Shown here: piece after piece, positions 36,124-41,042 of the stretch | Layout of the letters: each line of letters starts with the position of its first letter | Numbering within the stretch: the first letter of the stretch is position 1 | NCBI GenBank assembly: GCA_014382695.1 | Contig: JACNJF010000134.1 | Location: 1-41,042, forward strand | Reading direction: 5' to 3' | Source: Gammaproteobacteria bacterium | Lineage (GTDB): Bacteria > Pseudomonadota > Gammaproteobacteria > GCA-001735895 | DNA length: 41,042 nucleotides | Made by a program: the position numbers and the translations under genes | The notes under the pieces: generated by a model | Database searches by the model: none | Told to the model about the DNA's origin: nothing | What the model saw: the letters and a program-made list of their open reading frames with translations, nothing else

Positions 36124-37443
36124 CTAGCGCCGGGTCAGTTTAAGTTCAATCCGCCGATTGCGCTGAAAGGCCTCTGCGCTACGTGCGCTATCAACCGGAT
36201 GAAACTCACCGAAACCCGCAGCTGTCATGCGTTTTGGTGCGATACCCTGTTCCACCAGATAGCGCACGACAGCCACCGCACGTGCCGTCGATAATTCCCA
36301 GTTAGAAGGAAAGCGTGGCGTATTAATGGGTAACTGATCGGTATGCCCGTCGATACGTAAAATCCAGTCGATATCGGCCGGTATAGCCCGCGTTATCTGC
36401 TGCAGCGTCTGCGCCAGTTTATTCAGCTCAAGCTTACCCTGTTCACCGAGAGTGGCCGAGGCAGAGGCAAAAAATAACTCCGACGGCAGCAGAAAACGAT
36501 CACCTTCAATACGGATTCCCGGGTTTTCCACCAGCACCTGACGCAGCCGACCGAAAAACTCTGAGCGGTATTGCTCCAGTTCATTCACCCGTTCGGCAAG
36601 CAGAATATTCAGGCGCTGACCAAGGTCTGCCAGTTGCACTTTCTGGCCAGCACTTTTCTGCTCTTCCAGATGCAGCGCCTGGCCGATCGTACTGAGCTGT
36701 TGTTTCAGCTCATCGATTTGCTGACTGAGCTGTTTCTGGTTGGCGTAGGCAACCGCAGACAGTCTTTTTTCGGTGACCATAGCCTCTTCAGCTTCCCTGA
36801 TTAGAACCACCAGATCCTGGATGCGAAACTCCTTCTGCGCGATGTCCTGCTGCGCCAGCATGGTCATGTTCTGCTGGGTTGCCAGTTGGGCCTGTAATGC
36901 CTTGCTGTTATCACGCAAACTGCCGATCTGGGCCAGTTGATTATCCAGACTGGCTTCGAGTTGCTGAATATTCTGATCCCGCTGTTGCAGGTTGAGCGCC
37001 AGGTTTGCGACATTCGCTTCCAGCTCGGCACGTACCTGTCGCAGCGCAATGATGTCATGCTGGAGCTGGGCCAGCTCGCCTAACTGGACACTAAGGGTTT
37101 TCCGGTCTGTGCTGATCGTGGTCTCCAGGTCGGCAATCTTCTGCTTCAATGCATCCTGAAAAAACACCCCCTGATCGTACTGATTGCGCAGGGTAGAGAG
37201 CTTTAAGGTTAATGCCTGACTGGACTGGCGCTGTAGCTGCAGGGCATTAGAAATCTCGGAAAGTTGCGTATTCAGCCGATCCAGCTCCGCATCCCGACTG
37301 GATACGGTTTGCGCCAGAAACACCTGTGCCACGGTAAAGATTAGCAGCATAAAAATGACCAGCATCAGCAACGCGGATAACGCATCCACATAGCCTGGCC
37401 AGACATTTACCGTCGTGGCGCTACGGCGCCTTCCCCCTAACAT
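36124..37443 (-). CDS. MotB-like protein with long coiled coil and OmpA domain
   Basis: This is a 439-residue inner-membrane protein. One N-terminal helix (about 19-45) carries D20 in GYVDALSALL, at the position of the proton-binding Asp of MotB. A coiled coil of roughly 240 residues follows (45-290, Gln/Leu-rich with LQQRDQNIQQLEASL and similar). Then comes a C-terminal OmpA/MotB peptidoglycan-binding domain (LRIDGHTDQLPIN, ELSTARAVAVVRYL, NRRIELKL). It pairs with the MotA/ExbB-like gene 25 bp upstream. No flagellar, Tol, Ton or Zorya genes accompany them, so this is an orphan stator-like complex. Confidence 0.87.
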   Translation of the reverse strand: MLGGRRRSATTVNVWPGYVDALSALLMLVIFMLLIFTVAQVFLAQTVSSRDAELDRLNTQLSEISNALQLQRQSSQALTLKLSTLRNQYDQGVFFQDALKQKIADLETTISTDRKTLSVQLGELAQLQHDIIALRQVRAELEANVANLALNLQQRDQNIQQLEASLDNQLAQIGSLRDNSKALQAQLATQQNMTMLAQQDIAQKEFRIQDLVVLIREAEEAMVTEKRLSAVAYANQKQLSQQIDELKQQLSTIGQALHLEEQKSAGQKVQLADLGQRLNILLAERVNELEQYRSEFFGRLRQVLVENPGIRIEGDRFLLPSELFFASASATLGEQGKLELNKLAQTLQQITRAIPADIDWILRIDGHTDQLPINTPRFPSNWELSTARAVAVVRYLVEQGIAPKRMTAAGFGEFHPVDSARSAEAFQRNRRIELKLTRR

Positions 37444-37468
37444 AGAAACCGCCTCACGTGCTGCTTAT

Positions 37469-38185
37469 TCATGCTGGCTTATCACTATCAACCAGATTGG
37501 TGACGCCGGCCAGCCACTCTTCCAGTCCGTCATAAAACCGGTTCTGCGCATGACCCGCCTGAATATCCAGAAACCCCAGTACCAGCGACCCTCCCAGACC
37601 AAACAGTGATGAGCTAAAAGCAGTACCCATGCCTTTCAAAGGCTCCAGCAGGCCAGCCTGAAGCTCGGCAAAAATCTTGTTGAAATCACCCCCGTCGATC
37701 GACAGATTGATGATCACACTGCCCACCGAATTGATGGTTCCGAGCAGCCCCCAGAAGGTACCCAGCAGGCCCAGGAAAATCAGCAGACTGATCATATAGC
37801 GCGAGATTTCGCGCGACTCATCCAGCCTGCCCCGAATACCGTCCAGTACCGTACGTAGCGACATCGCCGACATCCGAAAACGGTCTTTGGTCAGATCACC
37901 ACCGAGTTGACGCGTCAGCGGTTTTAGCAGGCGTGGCTCACGCTGCACCGACAGCGCCATATTGCCGGTACGAAAGTAGGCGATCCATTGAGTTTCAGGG
38001 ATTAGCACTACAACCTGCCGATAGGAAATGCCGGTACCGATAATCAGCACGCTGACAATGAGGGAGTTAAAAACCCAGTTTGCCTGAAAAGCCGAATGCA
38101 AAGGCGCATAGATTAGCGCACAAACGACACCGACAATACACAGATAAGCCGTCATCCAGAAAAGCGCGTGTTTTGGGTTACTCAT
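37469..38185 (-). CDS. MotA/TolQ/ExbB-like proton channel protein
   Basis: This 238-residue protein has two N-terminal hydrophobic segments (about 8-55), a cytoplasmic loop, and two further helices. The family hallmark is the third: LLIFLGLLGTFWGLLGTINSVG, with the fourth being GMGTAFSSSLFGLGGSLVLGFL. It would form the pentameric ring around a dimer of the MotB-like protein encoded next. Size and loop length are closest to the 'flagellar motor MotA-like' orphan group rather than TolQ. Confidence 0.86.
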   Translation of the reverse strand: MSNPKHALFWMTAYLCIVGVVCALIYAPLHSAFQANWVFNSLIVSVLIIGTGISYRQVVVLIPETQWIAYFRTGNMALSVQREPRLLKPLTRQLGGDLTKDRFRMSAMSLRTVLDGIRGRLDESREISRYMISLLIFLGLLGTFWGLLGTINSVGSVIINLSIDGGDFNKIFAELQAGLLEPLKGMGTAFSSSLFGLGGSLVLGFLDIQAGHAQNRFYDGLEEWLAGVTNLVDSDKPA

Positions 38186-38548
38186 GGGTATTCCTTAGCT
38201 GAAGAGAAGACAAAATAGAGGTAGTTTTACCATATTAAATAGTAGACCACGATTAAACTTTAAAAGTTACGGTGTAGCTGAAAATCACTAGAAGAAAACT
38301 ACCACCGCTAGCCCCTGAAGCTATTGTACGCATAGTCATTGTGTTGGACAATTGGGCACGCCCCCTGCGATTGGGGAAGTATGCAAATAAGCAGAAGTAA
38401 GTGGATCAGATTTATCCGCGCAGATTATCCAGCTCGAATGGCTTTTCAAATTTGCGTGCACTGGTTATTACGCAGAACAGCCCGCTATTGTTCCCCATGA
38501 TGCACAAAGGCGTAAAAGGATCGTTAACAAAAGACTTATCTGAAAGAA
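38186..38548. other. Gene-poor interval upstream of the MotA-like gene
   Basis: This 363-bp stretch holds no convincing gene. One short plus-strand frame (about 38390-38536, no start codon, ending in TGA) reads LEWLFKFACTGYYAEQPAIV followed by a basic stretch; it looks protein-like and could be the tail of a decayed gene, but I cannot name a family. A CCCC/GGGG mini-hairpin lies at about 38362-38378. The promoter of the MotA-like gene should be at the left edge. Confidence 0.3.
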
Positions 38549-40369
38549 TTAAAAATAAAACATTGTCGAGATTAACAGGGTTTCATCCTGATCACGGCTA
38601 GCCATCGCATCGTCCTCAATACTCTCGCTTGACCAGCTCACATGCGCTGCCAGATTTTTACTCAAGGCATAGGTCAGGAATAGTTGCAGACCGGTAACAT
38701 CCTGATCCGAGTTAAAATTTTCTCGCTCTAACTCCAGACCCAGCTTTAGTTTACGCCCATTAGCCATCAAACCTGCGCGGTAACTCACACTCGATATCCA
38801 GTCACGCTCGTAATACACACCCGGTGCCAGCATTACATACCCGTAAAGCTCCGGCTTACCCCAGGCTTTACCGACTCCGGCACGTAAATAAGTATGCAAC
38901 TCATTATTGAAAGGCCTTTCCAGACCAAAAGCCGCCAGCCATGATACCGGGCTGAATATTTTATCCGGTAACGCCAGTGACTGGATGTCGACGATCTTCA
39001 TCGACTCAAGCCGGGTACGCTCACTCGAAACCGATAACGTAGTATCCACGAAACTGATAAAGGCGCCTTCCAGATACCCGGACTCAATATCGATCGAATC
39101 GTGATACGCCGGCTTTAGGCCGATTTGCAATGAGTCTCCCTCATCACGGCTGTGCAGCACGGCCAGCGATAAACGATTGGAGAAATGTCCATCCAGCGGA
39201 GACACCGGACGAGGAACCTCGACCGAAGGCTGTAAGCCCAGCTTGCTGCGTTCACGTAATAACTTGAGTAGTAAGCGGGTATATTCGCCCGGCTGGATCG
39301 CATGATCGTTACGACGAATTTTGAGCAACTCTATGGATAGTCCCAGAGCCAGTATTTTTTGTTGCAGCGACAAATCCTGCAATAAGGCCAGATCGTAATC
39401 ATCACTCGCGGCAAACTGCAGCGCTTTCTGATCGCTCAATTGCTTAATCATGACCTGGATATTTTTCCGCATCGAAGGGCGATAATCTTCGCGCGCGATC
39501 AAGTCCGCCGCATTCACTACCCGCAGCGTATCGATAGGAATAGTGTTGAAAGAAAATTGATCGGTTAAATCGAGGCCATCTCGCGCTATTTCCAGCAGCC
39601 ACAGGATGTTATAGGAACAGTTTTCGAGGAAAAAGAAATAGTCGGCGGTGAAATTTCGAATCTCCAGGATATGCAAAGCCATGGTATGGATTTCAGCGGG
39701 TGTCAGATTAAGCGGATACTCCCAGATGTCTCGTTGCTCCAGGTCGTTATATTCCTTAATCTTTTCATAGTAAGGCAGAATCGAATATTTACCGATATAG
39801 CCGCCGAAAATTCCACGAAAGGCATAAATAAAACCATTCGATTCATCCGTTTCCGCCGCATAGCTGACGGCATATGAAATCAATGGAGTACTTTCTGCGG
39901 AATCGATACGCAAAAAGGTATGCCCAAAAGCCGACGCAGGAGAATTGATATGCGCCGAGGCCAGAATTAATGTAACCCGATGCGCCTTCAGATCCGCCAG
40001 CTCTTTATTTAAAGCCGTACATGCCGGGATAATAATGTGTTTTCGCAGGGAGGGTAACTGTTCCAGCAACCAGCTGGAACGGGAAATGAACAGACAGAAT
40101 CGGCTATCAGCCGTATCACTACGGTCTTCAATCAATTGTTCTACGCTGGCCAGTAACTCAGCCTGAGGGTTGGTTTTGCCATCTTTTGCCAGGAAAAACC
40201 GAGGATCGTCAATCTCGCTTTGATGATTGCGGAAATGCAGCAGCTTCAACCAGTGATTACTGCGATAGAGTTGTGAGGATTCAATTTCCTGCTGCAGGTC
40301 GACCGGAATGGCCGCCTGCAGAGGAGAATTACCCAGCCAGATCAGCGCTAATACCAGTATCAGACGCAT
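38549..40369 (-). CDS. DUF4105 (Lnb N-terminal-like) outer-membrane protein
   Basis: This 606-residue protein has a signal peptide ending PLQA. The DUF4105 domain (about 120-290) holds a papain-like pair, H150 in SAFGHTFLRID and C251 in FLENCSYNILWLLE, as in the N-terminal domain of lacto-N-biosidase-type and related proteins. From about residue 400 the sequence alternates in beta-strand pattern and ends in ...LISTMFYF, with the C-terminal Phe typical of outer-membrane barrels. It therefore probably has a periplasmic enzyme-like domain on a barrel. Such genes often adjoin DUF3015 genes, as here. Confidence 0.85.
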   Translation of the reverse strand: MRLILVLALIWLGNSPLQAAIPVDLQQEIESSQLYRSNHWLKLLHFRNHQSEIDDPRFFLAKDGKTNPQAELLASVEQLIEDRSDTADSRFCLFISRSSWLLEQLPSLRKHIIIPACTALNKELADLKAHRVTLILASAHINSPASAFGHTFLRIDSAESTPLISYAVSYAAETDESNGFIYAFRGIFGGYIGKYSILPYYEKIKEYNDLEQRDIWEYPLNLTPAEIHTMALHILEIRNFTADYFFFLENCSYNILWLLEIARDGLDLTDQFSFNTIPIDTLRVVNAADLIAREDYRPSMRKNIQVMIKQLSDQKALQFAASDDYDLALLQDLSLQQKILALGLSIELLKIRRNDHAIQPGEYTRLLLKLLRERSKLGLQPSVEVPRPVSPLDGHFSNRLSLAVLHSRDEGDSLQIGLKPAYHDSIDIESGYLEGAFISFVDTTLSVSSERTRLESMKIVDIQSLALPDKIFSPVSWLAAFGLERPFNNELHTYLRAGVGKAWGKPELYGYVMLAPGVYYERDWISSVSYRAGLMANGRKLKLGLELERENFNSDQDVTGLQLFLTYALSKNLAAHVSWSSESIEDDAMASRDQDETLLISTMFYF

Positions 40370-40397
40370 TAAAAAACTGGCGAGGATCTAGCGAGGT

Positions 40398-40849
40398 TTA
40401 GCCGATAATAGTCAGAATATTATCGATAACCTGTGCAGAACTTACCTGGTCATCGGTATAGATAGCCGAAAAATTCTGCTGCAGAGTGGCTGCAAAAACA
40501 GACTTGTTCTGGATATCCAGTAATGCTGCCAGAGTATCCAGCTTCTCACCTTTGCCCATGGCGATATCAGTTGCCAGTGAATCCATATTCTTGGCTAAAA
40601 AATACTGGCTTCGTTAGATACAAAACTGGCTGGCTTTTCACAGCCCAGAGTACCGGAAGAAATACCGAAGGTCTGGTTACCTGAAGTCTGGTTGGTAGTC
40701 GCCGCAAATACCTGCATTATTACCGAATCCTGATCCTTAATGACTTCAGAACCCAGTCCACAACCGGTATTCGAATTGGTAGCGCTTTGAGCCGCGAAAG
40801 AAGCACCGGTTAAAACCAATGCAGCTGTCATAGAAATTAATTTATTCAT
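40398..40849 (-). pseudogene. DUF3015 exported protein, frameshifted
   Basis: Two frames join to make one DUF3015 protein. The first (40849-40595) has signal peptide ASFAAQSA and the family hallmark [15 protein letters not shown], then [19 protein letters not shown]; the second (40586-40398) has NMDSLATDIAMGKGEKLDTL and a C-terminal QVIDNILTIIG. They are broken at a run of six A (40597-40602; six T in the coding strand). One extra T would restore ...[12 protein letters not shown]. It is a true lesion, a sequencing error in a homopolymer, or slippage frameshifting. It lies 28 bp before the DUF4105 gene and next to an insertion sequence. Confidence 0.75.
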
Positions 40850-40875
40850 ACTTTATCCCTTTAATATAGATTAAT

Positions 40876-40889
40876 TAGACACGTCTAAA
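40876..40889. repeat. Inverted repeat TTAGAC-AC-GTCTAA near the IS end
   Basis: These 6-base arms flank a 2-base spacer, just past the transposase stop (40900) and about 27 bp from the DUF3015 start. It may be part of the terminal inverted repeat of the IS1595-type element. The other end of the element is outside the window, so the boundary and any target duplication cannot be checked. Confidence 0.4.
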
Positions 40890-40899
40890 AATTTCCTGA

Positions 40900-41042
40900 T
40901 TACGTACAAATCTCCGCCAGTCTTGTGATTTGAAGTGGTTTAGGCCTTGTAGTGACAGCGGCGCCTAGTAAACGGGTCAGAATGACCCTCAGGTCGAAGC
41001 GTCGATTGAATCGGTACTGGGCCTCAGCAAGATAGCGTTGAG
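40900..41042 (-). mobile_element. IS1595-family transposase, 3' end (cut by window edge)
   Basis: Translating the minus strand from 41040 gives a 46-residue tail ending in TAA at 40900. It contains YLAEAQYRFNRRFDLRVILT and later PLQITRLAEICT. The run 'YRFNRRFDL' followed by RLLGAAVTT is the C-terminus of ISXO2/IS1595-type transposases. Only the last part is in view, so whether the element is intact is unknown. It is inserted directly upstream of the DUF3015 gene and may supply or remove its promoter. Confidence 0.8.

Noticed and set aside
36124-38185. Zorya anti-phage system (ZorA/ZorB)
   Set aside because: Only the MotA/MotB-like pair is present; no ZorC, ZorD or ZorE, helicase or nuclease gene is next to it, and the pair fits orphan stators equally well.
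38401-38601. A 66-codon plus-strand frame upstream of the MotA-like gene
   Set aside because: It has no ribosome-binding site or recognisable family and runs into the DUF4105 gene. Another frame in the same place reads more protein-like, so at most there is a decayed remnant.

Overview
The window is one continuous stretch of a gammaproteobacterial chromosome with moderate GC. This rests on gene order as well as content: hisBHAFIE joined to tatABC; def-fmt-rsmB-DUF4390-ntrY-ntrX-trkA-trkH; and, divergently, lysM-dprA-smg-topA-tsaC-hemF. No sequence seen here fixes the genus. An aerobic or microaerobic life is suggested by oxygen-dependent HemF and a Sco/PCu(A)C copper-delivery pair.

Layout. 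0.1-1.65 kb: a SprA-type HExxH metalloprotease, a miniature flagellar-rod-like protein and an unknown exported protein. 1.7-6.85 kb: the hisBHAFIE-tatABC operon on the minus strand. 7.1-8.5 kb: pip-dtd, translationally coupled. 8.5-8.76 kb: a non-coding interval holding what looks like an Rsm/Csr-type regulatory RNA gene, with a GacA/UvrY-like box, six GGA motifs and a strong terminator. 8.8-9.7 kb: ttcA, whose 3' end overlaps trkH. 9.6-19.5 kb: a long minus-strand run for potassium uptake, the NtrYX two-component system (with a degenerate NtrX ATPase domain), rRNA methylation and initiator-Met formylation/deformylation. 19.6-26.85 kb: a plus-strand run of LysM lipoprotein, DprA, Smg, topoisomerase I, TsaC, HemF and a YkgJ-type cysteine protein.

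27.0-33.8 kb is the accessory part. After a small EF-hand protein comes a five-gene minus-strand operon in which every product is exported: transglutaminase-like protein, FecR-domain protein, LPP20-like protein, GNA1162-like lipoprotein and CsgG-like lipoprotein. A second LPP20-family lipoprotein lies divergently. The first two proteins share the same in-register 11-residue repeat, which suggests that they bind each other. I consider this the best candidate for an undescribed envelope system; its function is unknown.

33.8-41.0 kb: Sco1 and PCu(A)C; a second non-coding interval rich in CAGGAT motifs with a T10 terminator; a DUF1045 2H-phosphoesterase; a MotA/MotB-like stator pair with no flagellar genes around it; a DUF4105 (Lnb-like) outer-membrane protein; a DUF3015 gene split by a one-base frameshift; and, at the window edge, the 3' end of an IS1595-family transposase. 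No tRNA, rRNA or CRISPR array was recognised.
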